Assembly (NCBI RefSeq): GCF_001044235.1
Contig: NZ_JYNL01000020.1
Span: 489,111-553,110 of the forward strand
Direction of reading: 5' to 3'
DNA: 64,000 nt
From: Mycolicibacterium chlorophenolicum
Lineage (GTDB): Bacteria > Actinomycetota > Actinomycetes > Mycobacteriales > Mycobacteriaceae
Made by a program: the position numbers and the translations under genes. A model generated the notes under the pieces. It was given only the letters and a program-made list of their open reading frames with translations, was not told the origin of the DNA and made no database searches. Each line of letters begins with the position of its first letter. Position 1 is the stretch's first letter. Below are positions 35,877-44,426 of this stretch, piece after piece.

Positions 35877-37669
35877 GGGGTGTCGACCCGAGGGCCGACC
35901 AGGCCGGCGAGCACTCCGAGGCCATCACGATGGCCCTGCACGAGGCCTCCCCGCCCGACATGGTCGACGCGATGGCCGACGATGTGGTGCTCGAACTGGG
36001 CTGGGGCAGGCTGATTTTCGGCCAGACGTTCAGCGACCCGGAGCGGCTGGCGGAGGTGCTGCGCGAGGAGGCGCACGGTCGCCGCGACATCTGCATCTAC
36101 GCCCGCGAACCGCACGTGCTGGTCTCCAAGGCGCCCGCCGAGCTGTTCATCGACCCCAGCCACACCTACCGGCTGCGGTTCACCGACGCCGAGGATCCCG
36201 GCCCCCCGCACAGCGGCTTCACCGTCCGTGCGCTGCAGACGCGCGAGGACGCCGACGCGATGAACCGCGTCTACGTTCGGTGCGGCATGGTGCCCGCGCC
36301 CACCGATGTGCTGTGGGACAACCATCAGAACCAGCACTCGGTCGACTATCTGGTCGCCGTCGGTGACGACGGCACCGTGCTGGGCACCGTCACCGGCGTC
36401 GACCACGCCACTCTGTTCGCCGATCCGGAGAACGGGTCGAGCCTGTGGACGCTCGCGGTGGACCCGGCGGCCACGCTGCCCGGCGTGGGCGCCGCGCTGA
36501 CCCGCAGCCTGGCGTCGCTGTACCGCGAACGCGGGCGCGCGTACATGGATCTGTCGGTCACCCACGACAACAACGCGGCGATCGCGCTGTACGAGAAGCT
36601 CGGCTTCAGCCGGGTGCCGGTGATGGCGGTCAAGCGCAAGAACGCCATCAATGAGCCGTTGTTCACCCACCCGCCCGAGACCGTCGACGACCTGAACCCC
36701 TACGCACGGATCATCGCCGACGAGGCGATGCGCCGCGGCATCTGGGTCGAGGTGCTCGACGCCGAGGCCGGCGAGATGCGGTTGTCGCACGGTGGGCGCA
36801 GCGTCGTCACACGGGAATCGTTGTCCGAGTACACGTCTGCGGTGGCGATGAGCCGCTGCGACGACAAACGCCTGACGCGGCGCATCGTCTCCGAGGCCGG
36901 GATCATCGTCCCGAAGGGCCGGCTGGCCACGTTCGACGAGGCCGACCACGAGTTCCTCGCCGAGGTGGGCGACGTGGTGGTCAAACCCACCCGCGGCGAA
37001 CAGGGCAAGGGCATCACCGTGGGGGTGGACGGCCCCGAGGAACTCGACGCGGCGCTCGCCCGGGCCCGCGAGCAGCATCCCGAGGTGCTCATCGAGCAGC
37101 GCGCCGAGGGGGACGACCTGCGCCTGGTGGTGATCGACAAGAAGGTGGTCGCCGCCGCGCTGCGGATGCCCGCCGAGGTGACCGGCACCGGCCGGCACAC
37201 CATCGCCGAACTGATCGAGGCGCAGAGCCGGCGGCGCGCCGCCGCCACCGGTGGCGAGTCACGCATCCCGATCGACGTCGTCACCGAGACCACGGTGCGC
37301 GAAGCCGGTTACGCGTTCGACGACGTCCTGCCCGAGGGCGAGCGACTGCGGGTGCGCCGGACGGCCAATCTGCATCAGGGCGGCACCATCCACGACGTGA
37401 CCTCGACCGTGCACCCGGACCTGTGCCGGGTCGCGGTGGCGTCCGCCGACGCGATCGGTATCCCGGTGACGGGCATCGATCTGCTCGTCCCCGACGTCAC
37501 CCGGCCGGAGTATGTGTTCATCGAGGCCAACGAACGTCCGGGCCTGGCCAACCACGAGCCTCAGCCCACCGCACAGGCTTTCGTCGACTTCCTGTTCCCC
37601 GGCCAGCCCGGCATCCCGCCGGCGTGGACGCCGGGCGAGTCGGCCGGCGGCGACGACGCCCCGGCCTGA
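35873..37669 (+). CDS. ngg: N-acetylglutaminylglutamine synthetase (GNAT plus ATP-grasp fusion)
   Basis: 598 aa, TIGR03103 architecture. A GNAT acetyltransferase domain at about 105-255 (GFTVRALQTREDADAMNRVYVRCGMVPAPTDVLWDN; TLAVDPAATLPGVGAALTRSL; NNAAIALYEKLGF) is fused to an ATP-grasp ligase at about 310-590 (VGDVVVKPTRGEQGKGITVGVDG; YVFIEANERPGLANHEPQP). It would acetylate glutamine and ligate a second glutamine; the upstream amidotransferase finishes the dipeptide. GTG 35873 overlaps the upstream stop. The third gene often found with this pair, an M42-family peptidase, is not here; the next gene is convergent. Confidence 0.92.
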   Translation: MRGVDPRADQAGEHSEAITMALHEASPPDMVDAMADDVVLELGWGRLIFGQTFSDPERLAEVLREEAHGRRDICIYAREPHVLVSKAPAELFIDPSHTYRLRFTDAEDPGPPHSGFTVRALQTREDADAMNRVYVRCGMVPAPTDVLWDNHQNQHSVDYLVAVGDDGTVLGTVTGVDHATLFADPENGSSLWTLAVDPAATLPGVGAALTRSLASLYRERGRAYMDLSVTHDNNAAIALYEKLGFSRVPVMAVKRKNAINEPLFTHPPETVDDLNPYARIIADEAMRRGIWVEVLDAEAGEMRLSHGGRSVVTRESLSEYTSAVAMSRCDDKRLTRRIVSEAGIIVPKGRLATFDEADHEFLAEVGDVVVKPTRGEQGKGITVGVDGPEELDAALARAREQHPEVLIEQRAEGDDLRLVVIDKKVVAAALRMPAEVTGTGRHTIAELIEAQSRRRAAATGGESRIPIDVVTETTVREAGYAFDDVLPEGERLRVRRTANLHQGGTIHDVTSTVHPDLCRVAVASADAIGIPVTGIDLLVPDVTRPEYVFIEANERPGLANHEPQPTAQAFVDFLFPGQPGIPPAWTPGESAGGDDAPA

Positions 37670-37676
37670 CGTCCGC

Positions 37677-38240
37677 TCACCAGGTGCTGGTGCGCATCAC
37701 GATCTCGGCCGCCAACTGGGCCGTCGAGTCGGCGGCCTGACGGCGCCCCAGCAGGTCGACGATCCGGTACTCGCCGTAGACGAAGCGCTGGCTCGCCTTC
37801 GCGACCGCCCGCGCGGCGCTCGAGCTCACCAGAGCGGTCGTGTTCAACTCCACCGGCGGGCAGTGCTCGTCACGGACCACGCCCGACAGATCGGCCACCC
37901 GCGGGTGACCGCGGTCGATGACGACCAGACCGATGAACCGATCGAGCCGGGTGGCGGCCAGTTCCCAGGCCAGTTCCCCGCCGAACCGGTCCCCCACCAG
38001 CAGCGCCCACCGGACTTCGAGCGCGTCCAGAATGCCGATCACCGACTTGGCGGTGAGTCGCGGATCGGGGCCGATGACAACGGTGCGCAGCGAGGCGGTG
38101 TGCAGCCGCTGGCACACGGCTTCGTAGGCGGCGGGCGTCTTCTGCGCCGCACCCAGCAGCACCACGACCGAACCCTTCTCCGGACCGGCGACCTCGACGG
38201 GTACGCCGATGCCGTCGACGGTGATCATGGGAGAGGGCAT
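37677..38240 (-). CDS. Small alpha/beta hydrolase-like protein
   Basis: 187 aa with the outline of an alpha/beta hydrolase: SVVVLLGAAQKTPAAYEAVCQRL, LEVRWALLVGDRFGGELAWELAATRL (nucleophile elbow GDRFGG has Asp-Arg in place of Gly-x-Ser), FIGLVVIDRGHP. The canonical Ser is missing, so it is probably not a normal esterase. Haloalkane-dehalogenase-like members have Asp in the elbow, but the second G-x-Nuc-x-G residue (Arg) and small size argue against activity. A TAGCGT box ends 6 nt before the ATG (leaderless). It converges on ngg with 7 nt between stops. Confidence 0.7.
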   Translation of the reverse strand: MPSPMITVDGIGVPVEVAGPEKGSVVVLLGAAQKTPAAYEAVCQRLHTASLRTVVIGPDPRLTAKSVIGILDALEVRWALLVGDRFGGELAWELAATRLDRFIGLVVIDRGHPRVADLSGVVRDEHCPPVELNTTALVSSSAARAVAKASQRFVYGEYRIVDLLGRRQAADSTAQLAAEIVMRTSTW

Positions 38241-38301
38241 TGCGCCACGCTACAGGCCGGACGGGAGTCGGCGGGCGGGTTTTGCCGCTCGTGCGGCGCC
38301 C

Positions 38302-38961
38302 TCACGCCGCCTGCGCGCGTTCGGCCTGCCGGGACACGACGTCCAGAAAGGTCTGCGGCAGCGTGCCTTTGACCGGAATCGACGGGTCGTTCGTCGGGAA
38401 GGCGATGCCGAACACGGCCGTGGCACCGAGGTTTTCGAAGGAGAAGTACACCGTGCTGTCCGCGCCGGCCAGGTGCATGGTCTGCTCGTAGACCAATGCG
38501 TCGGGCCGCGGCGTCGTCAGCCTGGTGGTGGTCATCGGGATGCCGGGGTCGGTGGGCGCGAAGAACGTCTGGAACTCCGCGCACCGCGCCGCGGTCGCCG
38601 CCAGCCGGTCGAGGTCCAGCGGCCAGGTCAGCACCGTGATCACCATGCGGGCGCCGTCGTAGGCGGCCACGTACTCGGCGGCACTGCCGGGCCCGCGCTG
38701 GGCGGTGGCGGCGATGTCACGGGTGAGCCCGTCGGTGCAGCCCTCGGGTTTCGACAGCATCGGGGGCGGACCACCCGCACCGTCGGCCATGCCGGGGTCC
38801 TTGGCGATGCGTTCGTAGTGCACGCCGGGCGGGAAGTCGGCGGCGGTCAGCAGCGCCCGGTCCAACCGCGCGCCGGGCCAGGTGGCGGTGCCGGCCACCG
38901 TCGGCGCGCACCCGGCGAGGAGCATCAGGGCGACCGTCGCGAAGGCGGCCCGCCGGATCAT
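38302..38961 (-). CDS. Mycobacterial lipoprotein, function unknown
   Basis: 219 aa. The signal peptide MIRRAAFATVALMLLAGCAP ends in a lipobox (LLAGC), so the mature protein starts at Cys18 and is anchored to the membrane. It has two further conserved Cys (SKPEGCTDGL; AARCAEFQTFF) that could form a disulfide. The fold resembles the DUF5642/LppA-like family of exported mycobacterial proteins, but I cannot name it securely. TAGCCT ends 6 nt before ATG 38961, again a leaderless start. It lies 20 nt after map on the same strand. Confidence 0.75.
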   Translation of the reverse strand: MIRRAAFATVALMLLAGCAPTVAGTATWPGARLDRALLTAADFPPGVHYERIAKDPGMADGAGGPPPMLSKPEGCTDGLTRDIAATAQRGPGSAAEYVAAYDGARMVITVLTWPLDLDRLAATAARCAEFQTFFAPTDPGIPMTTTRLTTPRPDALVYEQTMHLAGADSTVYFSFENLGATAVFGIAFPTNDPSIPVKGTLPQTFLDVVSRQAERAQAA

Positions 38962-38981
38962 GGCTTCAGGCTACCGACGTC

Positions 38982-39839
38982 TCAGGCCGCGGTGAGGATC
39001 TCCGCGCCGGAGTCGGTGACCACCAGCGTGTGCTCGAACTGGGCGGTCCACTTCTTGTCCCGGGTCGCCACGGTCCAGTCGTCGTCCCAGATCTCGTAGT
39101 CCAGGCTGCCCAGATTGATCATCGGCTCGATCGTGAACGTCATCCCGGGTTCGATCACGGTCTGCACCGACGGCTGGTCGTAATGCAGCACCACCAGGCC
39201 GTTGTGGAACGTGGTGCCGATGCCGTGACCGGTGAAGTCGCGAACGACGTTGTAGCCGAACCGGTTCGCGTACGCCTCGATGACCCGTCCGACCACCGAG
39301 AGGGCGCGGCCCGGCTTGACCGCCTTGATCGCCCGCATGGTGGCCTCATGGGTGCGTTCGACGAGCAGCCGGTGTTCCTCGGTGACGTCGCCCGCCAGGA
39401 AGGTCGCGTTGGTGTCGCCGTGCACGCCGTCGATGTACGCGGTCACGTCGATGTTCACGATGTCGCCGTCCTCGATGACCGTCGAGTCCGGGATGCCGTG
39501 GCAGATGATCTCGTTCAGCGACGTGCAGCACGACTTCGGGTAGCCCTTGTAACCCAGCGTCGACGGGTAGGCACCGTGATCGACCATGTACTCGTGGGCG
39601 ATCCGGTCGAGTTCGTCGGTGGTGACGCCGGGGGCGACCGCTGCGCCCGCCTCGGCGAGCGCGCCGGCGGCGATCCGGCCGGCCACCCGCATCTTCTCGA
39701 TCACCTCCGGGGTCTGCACCCACGGCTCCGAGCCCTCCTGCGCGGTCGGCCTGCCCACGTACTCGGGACGGGGAATCGACGCAGGCACCGGCCGTGTCGG
39801 CGACACCGTGCCGGGCCGAAGGGCGGTCCGTACAGACAT
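38982..39839 (-). CDS. map: Methionine aminopeptidase type 1c (MapB)
   Basis: 285 aa, the same length as M. tuberculosis MapB. All catalytic residues are found at the expected numbers: His114 (IICHGIPDS), Asp131 and Asp142 ([16 protein letters not shown]), His205 (GHGIGTTFH), Glu238 (FTIEPM) and Glu269 (AQFEHT). The first 40 residues are the Pro-rich extension that defines subtype 1c and is thought to contact the ribosome. It removes the initiator methionine cotranslationally. The start forms a divergent pair with the thioesterase gene, only 22 nt between the two ATGs. Confidence 0.97.
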   Translation of the reverse strand: MSVRTALRPGTVSPTRPVPASIPRPEYVGRPTAQEGSEPWVQTPEVIEKMRVAGRIAAGALAEAGAAVAPGVTTDELDRIAHEYMVDHGAYPSTLGYKGYPKSCCTSLNEIICHGIPDSTVIEDGDIVNIDVTAYIDGVHGDTNATFLAGDVTEEHRLLVERTHEATMRAIKAVKPGRALSVVGRVIEAYANRFGYNVVRDFTGHGIGTTFHNGLVVLHYDQPSVQTVIEPGMTFTIEPMINLGSLDYEIWDDDWTVATRDKKWTAQFEHTLVVTDSGAEILTAA

Positions 39840-39845
39840 GACGCA

Positions 39846-39855
39846 ATGCTAGCGT
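39846..39855. promoter_or_regulatory. Overlapping divergent leaderless -10 boxes (map / thioesterase)
   Basis: On the plus strand TAGCGT (39850-39855) ends 6 nt before ATG 39862. On the minus strand TAGCAT (39851-39846) ends 6 nt before ATG 39839. The two -10 hexamers share GCTAGC and lie face to face, so two polymerases cannot open both at once. Neither start has a Shine-Dalgarno sequence. Confidence 0.62.
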
Positions 39856-39861
39856 TCGGCC

Positions 39862-40248
39862 ATGGAGGTCACCCCGGGACACCTGTTCGCGCAACTGAAC
39901 TTCCGTGACATCGAGGAGTCCGACGACCGGATGGTCATCGAGTTGGACAACCGTCCCGATCTGACCAACCGCCGTGGCGCGCTGCAGGGCGGCCTCGTGG
40001 CGACGCTGATCGACGTCGCGGCGGGCCGGCTGGCCGACCGCCGGGTCGGGCCCGGACGGGATGTCACGACGGCCGACATGACGGTGCACTTCCTGGCACC
40101 GGTCCTCGATGGCCCCGCCCGCGCCGAGGCGACGGTGGTGCGTGCGGGCCGTCGACTGTCGGTCATCGCGGTCGACGTCGTCGACGTCGCGCGCGACCGG
40201 CTGGCCGCACGGGCCACGCTGAGCTTCGCCGTGCTCGACAGCCCTTAG
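39862..40248 (+). CDS. PaaI-type hotdog thioesterase
   Basis: 128 aa, single hotdog domain. NRRGALQGGLVATLIDVAAGRLADR matches the PaaI pattern (helix with G-G-x-x-x-x-x-x-D), and TTADMTVHFLAPVLDG the beta strand that follows. Such enzymes hydrolyse acyl- or aryl-CoA thioesters; the substrate is unknown. The stop is 2 nt from the stop of the convergent DUF1707 gene. A leaderless -10 box (TAGCGT) supports the chosen ATG. Confidence 0.85.
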   Translation: MEVTPGHLFAQLNFRDIEESDDRMVIELDNRPDLTNRRGALQGGLVATLIDVAAGRLADRRVGPGRDVTTADMTVHFLAPVLDGPARAEATVVRAGRRLSVIAVDVVDVARDRLAARATLSFAVLDSP

Positions 40249-40249
40249 G

Positions 40250-40864
40250 TCAGTGGCCCCGCCGGGGCAGCCCCACCCGCCACGACTTCTGCGGACCGCG
40301 GATGTCGACCGAGCCGCACACCACCTTGCCGGTCAGCACGACGTGCGGATTGCCTTCTGCCGGAGCATCTCTGCGATGGTCGGTGGCGCTGCCCACGGTG
40401 ACCTCGACGTCGTCGATCGACGCGCTGGCGCCGTCGGGGAGCCGCAGGTCCAGGCCGCCGAACTTCATGTCGAGCTCGATGATCACGATCGGACCGGCGA
40501 ACCGGGCGCGGGTCAGGTCGAGGTCCACCGATCCCATCCGCCGGTAGAGGGCCAGCCGGGTGGGCACCACCCACGCGCCCTGCCGCTTGAGCGAACCCAT
40601 CACACCGCGCAGTTCCACCCGGTCGGCCGCGGACGCGACGATCGCGCCCGGGCCGGGCAGGTCGCCGACGAGCGCGTCGAGATCCGACGGCAGCCGCGCC
40701 CGCGACACCATCGCCGAGCGTTCCTCGAACTCCTGGATGTCGATCAGGCCGAGCGCGACGGCGTTGTGCAGCCGGCGCAGGGTCCCGTTGCGGTCGGCGT
40801 CGGAGATCCGCATCTCCGGCACGGGTATCTCGGCGGGCAGCCTGCCGTGATTGATATCGGTCAT
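40250..40864 (-). CDS. DUF1707 protein with LiaF-like C-terminal domain
   Basis: 204 aa. Residues about 18-70 are a DUF1707 (SHOCT-like) domain: MRISDADRNGTLRRLHNAVALGLIDIQEFEERSAMVSRARLPSDLDALVGDLP. The rest is beta-rich (VELRGVMGSLKRQGAWVVPTRLALYRRMGSVDLDLTRA), resembling the LiaF/DUF2154 repeat found in cell-envelope stress proteins. No membrane segment is present. A role in envelope stress sensing is only inferred from domain company. TACCGT lies 9 nt before the ATG. The next gene upstream on this strand is the PBP. Confidence 0.8.
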   Translation of the reverse strand: MTDINHGRLPAEIPVPEMRISDADRNGTLRRLHNAVALGLIDIQEFEERSAMVSRARLPSDLDALVGDLPGPGAIVASAADRVELRGVMGSLKRQGAWVVPTRLALYRRMGSVDLDLTRARFAGPIVIIELDMKFGGLDLRLPDGASASIDDVEVTVGSATDHRRDAPAEGNPHVVLTGKVVCGSVDIRGPQKSWRVGLPRRGH

Positions 40865-40895
40865 GACCGTTCCACGGTACCGCTGGAGTCCGCCG

Positions 40896-42710
40896 TCAGG
40901 CCTGGTAGTCGGGCGGCAGCGAATCGAGCATGCCCTTGAGCATGCGCACCGCGTACTCGGAGCTGCCGCCGCCGACGATCAGGGCGGAGAAGGCCATGTC
41001 GCCGCGATAGCCGGCGAACCACGAGTGCGAACCGCCCGCGAACTCCGCCTCGCCGGTCTTCCCGCGCACGTCCCCGGCCCCCTGCAGGTCCTTCGCGGTG
41101 CCGTTGGTCACCACCAGGCGCATCATCGGCCGCAGGTTGTCGACCACGCTGGGCGGGATCGGCTGGCGGTCGCCGGTGATCTCGGTGTCGCGGCCCTCGA
41201 TCAGGCGCGGCACCGGGGTCTGGCCGGCGGCGACGGTCGCGGCCGCCAGCGCCATCCCGAACGGGCTGACCAGCACCTTGCCCTGACCGAAGCCGTCCTC
41301 GGTGCGCTCGGTGAGGTTCACCGTCGGCGGCACCGAACCGCTGACGGTCGAGATCCCGGCGATGTCGTAGTCCGGGCCGATACCGTACTGCGACGCGGCC
41401 TGGGTCAGTCCCCGCGGCGGCATCCTGCTGGCCAGTTCCGCGAAGGTGGTGTTGCAGGAGCTGGCGAACGCCCGTGACATCGGCACCGTACCGAGGTCGA
41501 ATCCGCCGTAGTTGGGCACGGTCCGCTGCCCGATGTCGAGGTGGCCCGGGCAACCCAGCAGGGTGTTGGGGGTGGCCATGTCGCGTTCGATGGCCGCGCC
41601 GGCCGTCACGATCTTGAACGTCGATCCGGGTGGGTAGAGGCCCATCGTGGCGATCGGCCCGTCGCGGTCGGCGGCCGCGTTCTGCGCCACGGCCAGGATC
41701 TCGCCGGTCGACGGTTTGATCACGACGATCATGGCCTGCTTACCGGTGACATCGACGGCGTTCTGCGCGGCGTCCTGGACGGCGCGGTCCAGGCTGATGC
41801 TGACAGACGGCGCGGGCGTGCCGGGCACCTCGTTGAGGACGTCGACGTCGACGCCGTTCTGGTTGACGGTCACGACGCGCCAGCCCGGGGATCCGTCGAG
41901 CTCGTCGGAGACGGTCTTCCTGACCTCGTCGACGAGCGCCGGCGCGAAGTGTTCGTCGGTGGGGACCATCTCGGGTTGCGGGGTGATGACCACACCGGGC
42001 AGCGCGCCCAGGGCGCCGACCACCGCGTCGCGGTCGGCTTGGCGCAGCGTCATCAGGTTCAGCGGGCCCTTGGTCGAGCTGGCCTGCTCGGCGAGCCGCT
42101 GCGGGTCGAGTGTGTTGTCGAAGCGGCGCAGAGCGTCGGCCACGGTGCGCGCCGTCGGCATCAGGTTCTCGCCGGCGGCCTTCGCGTCGAGCGCGAACGC
42201 GTAGCGGTATCCGGGCACCAGCACGGTGGTGCCGCTGCGTTCGTTGACCGAGGCGCGGGGAGGGGCGTCGGCGCGCAGCGCCAGCGTCTGGTTCTCCCCC
42301 AGCCGCGGGTGCAGACCGGTCGCGCTCCAGCGCACCTGCCAGCGGCCCTCCTCGCGGACCATGTTCAGCTGCCCGTCGTAGGTCCAGGTGCGGTCCTTGG
42401 GCAGATGCCAGGTGTAGCGGTAGGCGATGCTGCCGGTGTCCTCGGCGTACTTGGAGTTGAGGATCTGCGCGTCCAGGCCCGTGGCCTGCAGACCGGCCCA
42501 GGCCTCGTTGAGCGCGGCGCGGGCGTCGTCGGGACGGTCGGCCAGCGCGGCGGCGGCCCCGGTGTCCCCGGTGGCCAGCGCGGCGAAGAACTCTTCGGCG
42601 GTGGGCTCGGGACCGTTGGGCCGTGGCGTGCAGGCTCCGAGCGACAGGACCAGGACGACGACCGCGACGAGCGACGCCGCGGTCGATACGGATGAGACTC
42701 TTGTTGCCAT
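40896..42710 (-). CDS. Penicillin-binding lipoprotein (PBP-lipo, class B transpeptidase)
   Basis: 604 aa, like H37Rv Rv2864c. The signal peptide ends in a lipobox (LSLGAC, Cys27). Residues about 35-145 form an NTF2-like (MecR1_N) domain, then a dimerisation domain, then the transpeptidase with the three catalytic motifs: STFK (Ser363, Lys366), SCN (418-420) and KTG (551-553). It cross-links peptidoglycan outside the membrane and is linked to septation and beta-lactam tolerance in mycobacteria. TAACAT lies 8 nt before the ATG. The 132-nt gap to the GNAT gene upstream holds its promoter. Confidence 0.95.
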   Translation of the reverse strand: MATRVSSVSTAASLVAVVVLVLSLGACTPRPNGPEPTAEEFFAALATGDTGAAAALADRPDDARAALNEAWAGLQATGLDAQILNSKYAEDTGSIAYRYTWHLPKDRTWTYDGQLNMVREEGRWQVRWSATGLHPRLGENQTLALRADAPPRASVNERSGTTVLVPGYRYAFALDAKAAGENLMPTARTVADALRRFDNTLDPQRLAEQASSTKGPLNLMTLRQADRDAVVGALGALPGVVITPQPEMVPTDEHFAPALVDEVRKTVSDELDGSPGWRVVTVNQNGVDVDVLNEVPGTPAPSVSISLDRAVQDAAQNAVDVTGKQAMIVVIKPSTGEILAVAQNAAADRDGPIATMGLYPPGSTFKIVTAGAAIERDMATPNTLLGCPGHLDIGQRTVPNYGGFDLGTVPMSRAFASSCNTTFAELASRMPPRGLTQAASQYGIGPDYDIAGISTVSGSVPPTVNLTERTEDGFGQGKVLVSPFGMALAAATVAAGQTPVPRLIEGRDTEITGDRQPIPPSVVDNLRPMMRLVVTNGTAKDLQGAGDVRGKTGEAEFAGGSHSWFAGYRGDMAFSALIVGGGSSEYAVRMLKGMLDSLPPDYQA

Positions 42711-42842
42711 TGGGACAGATGTTAAGAAGTAACGATCCGGTTTCGACGGAGGCGCACCGCACCGCGGCGCCGGAACCGACGTTTGGGCGTGAACGTGCGA
42801 GAAAAAGCCAGCTTGTCGTCGATCTCGGCGGGCGGGAAAGTG

Positions 42843-43511
42843 TTATGCGCCGGCGGCGGGGGCGCGTACCACCAGCGGCGCCGCCGGGAAATAGGCTGCC
42901 ATCTCCGAGCGCGAGGTGCGCAGCGCCGCGGTGCCGTAGCCCTGCTTGCGGTGCTCCGGGTGAATCCAGATGCGCACGTCGACCTCGCCGCCGGACAGCT
43001 CGCCGAACACCATGCCCACCTTGGCGGCACCGACCTCGGCGACCAGCCACGCCGCCTCCTCGGCGGCGACCCGGCTGACGGCGTCGCGGATCTCGTCGCC
43101 GAGGTCGCGTGGCGGGGCGTCGGTGCCGTCGCCGGCCGAACGCATGTCGCGGGTGCGGGCGGCGAAGATGTCGCGGTCGGTGTCGGGACTGAACGGCCGC
43201 AGGCGCAGCCGCCGCGACGAGCCCGGCGTCTGCTCAGCCGCGGCGGGGGTGGCGAGCTGACTGGTCAGCGTGTCCAACTCCGCGGCGATCCGGCGCCGTG
43301 ACACCCGGGTCAGGCGATCGAACGACAGCCTCAGCACCGCCTCGGCCGCGTCGGCCGACGTGTCGAGCAGATCGGCGAGCGCCTCGATCGCCGCGTCGTA
43401 GTCCTCGGAGGCCACGACCGCGTCGAGCACCTCGTGCCGCCGTTCCAGCGCGGCCACCATCGCGTCGGCGACGACCTTGCGCTGCACCGCCGCATCCTGT
43501 TCGGCCGTCAA
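42843..43511 (-). CDS. GNAT acetyltransferase with N-terminal helical DNA-gyrase-A-like segment
   Basis: 222 aa. The C-terminal half is GNAT (VGMVFGELSGGEVDVRIWIHPEHRKQGYGTAALR). The N-terminal segment VVADAMVAALERRHEVLDAVVASEDYDAAIEALADLLDTSADAAEAVLRLSFDRLTRVSRRRIAAELDTL resembles the coiled C-gate region of GyrA/ParC, including the LRLSFDRLT block. TTG 43511 overlaps the upstream stop (TTGA); GTG 43487 has AGGA 8 nt before it and is the alternative. It forms a pair with the next GNAT gene. Substrate is unknown. Confidence 0.78.
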   Translation of the reverse strand: MTAEQDAAVQRKVVADAMVAALERRHEVLDAVVASEDYDAAIEALADLLDTSADAAEAVLRLSFDRLTRVSRRRIAAELDTLTSQLATPAAAEQTPGSSRRLRLRPFSPDTDRDIFAARTRDMRSAGDGTDAPPRDLGDEIRDAVSRVAAEEAAWLVAEVGAAKVGMVFGELSGGEVDVRIWIHPEHRKQGYGTAALRTSRSEMAAYFPAAPLVVRAPAAGA

Positions 43512-44371
43512 TCGAGCAGCACCGTCGCGAACGAGGCGATCTCGGTGAACCCGATGCGCGCGTAGGTGGCGCGGGCAACGGTGTTGAAGCTGTTGACGTA
43601 CAGGCTCGCGATGCGACCGCTGCCCACGACGGCCGCGGCGACGGTCGCGGTGCCCGCGGTGCCCATGCCCCGGCCCCGGAAGTCGGGATGCACCCAGACG
43701 CCCTGGATCTGGCCCACCGCCGGAGACTGCGAACCGATCTCGGCCTTGAACACCACCTGTCCGCGGTCGAACCGGGCCCACGCCCGCCCCGCCGCGATCA
43801 GCCCGGCGACCCGGCGGCGGTAGCCCCGGCCGCCGTCGCCGATCCGGGGGTCGATCCCGACCTCGCCGATGAACATGTCGATCGCCGCGACGAGGTAGGC
43901 GTCGAGTTCCTCCATCCGCACCTGCCGCACCGCCGGGTCGACGGCACAGGCGGGTGCGGTGCCGAGCGCCATCAGCGGTTGGTGGGCGCGCACGTCGCGG
44001 GCCGGCCCCCACACCGGCTCCAGCCGCTGCCACATCGGCAGCACGAGCTCGGCGCGGCCCACCAGCGACGAGCACCGCCGTGACGTGCTCATCGCCTTGT
44101 CGGCGAACGCATTCAGGTCACCGGCGGCGCCACGCAACGGGATCAGATTGGCCCCGGCGTAGCAGAGGGATTCGCTGGCACGTCGCCGCGTCCACAGTTC
44201 GCCGCCGATGGCCGACGGCTCGATGCCGTGCTCGGCGACGCGGGAGGCGACCATGCAGGAGGCCACCGGGTCGTCGTCGAGGACCTGACGGACGGCGGTC
44301 ATGTCGCGGATGTCGCGCACCACCGACACCCTTCGCTCGTCAACGAGGCGAAAAAGCGGAGGAGCCGACAT
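43508..44371 (-). CDS. GNAT acetyltransferase with DUF4081 domain
   Basis: 287 aa, equivalent in position and sequence style to H37Rv Rv2867c. The N-terminal half is DUF4081 (FRLVDERRVSVVRDIRDMTAVRQVLDDDPVASCMVASRV). The C-terminal half is GNAT with the acetyl-CoA loop VHPDFRGRGMGTAGTATVA and LYVNSFNTVARATYARIGF. ATG 44371 (MSAPPLFRL) fits the homologue; an ATG at 44401 is possible. It lies 55 nt downstream of ispG. Function unknown, but its place after ispG-rip1-dxr is conserved in mycobacteria. Confidence 0.85.
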   Translation of the reverse strand: MSAPPLFRLVDERRVSVVRDIRDMTAVRQVLDDDPVASCMVASRVAEHGIEPSAIGGELWTRRRASESLCYAGANLIPLRGAAGDLNAFADKAMSTSRRCSSLVGRAELVLPMWQRLEPVWGPARDVRAHQPLMALGTAPACAVDPAVRQVRMEELDAYLVAAIDMFIGEVGIDPRIGDGGRGYRRRVAGLIAAGRAWARFDRGQVVFKAEIGSQSPAVGQIQGVWVHPDFRGRGMGTAGTATVAAAVVGSGRIASLYVNSFNTVARATYARIGFTEIASFATVLLD

Positions 44372-44426
44372 CTGGACTCTTTCTGCGACGACCCTTGGCA
44401 TCAGACCCCGTGCACGGGGTCCTGGC

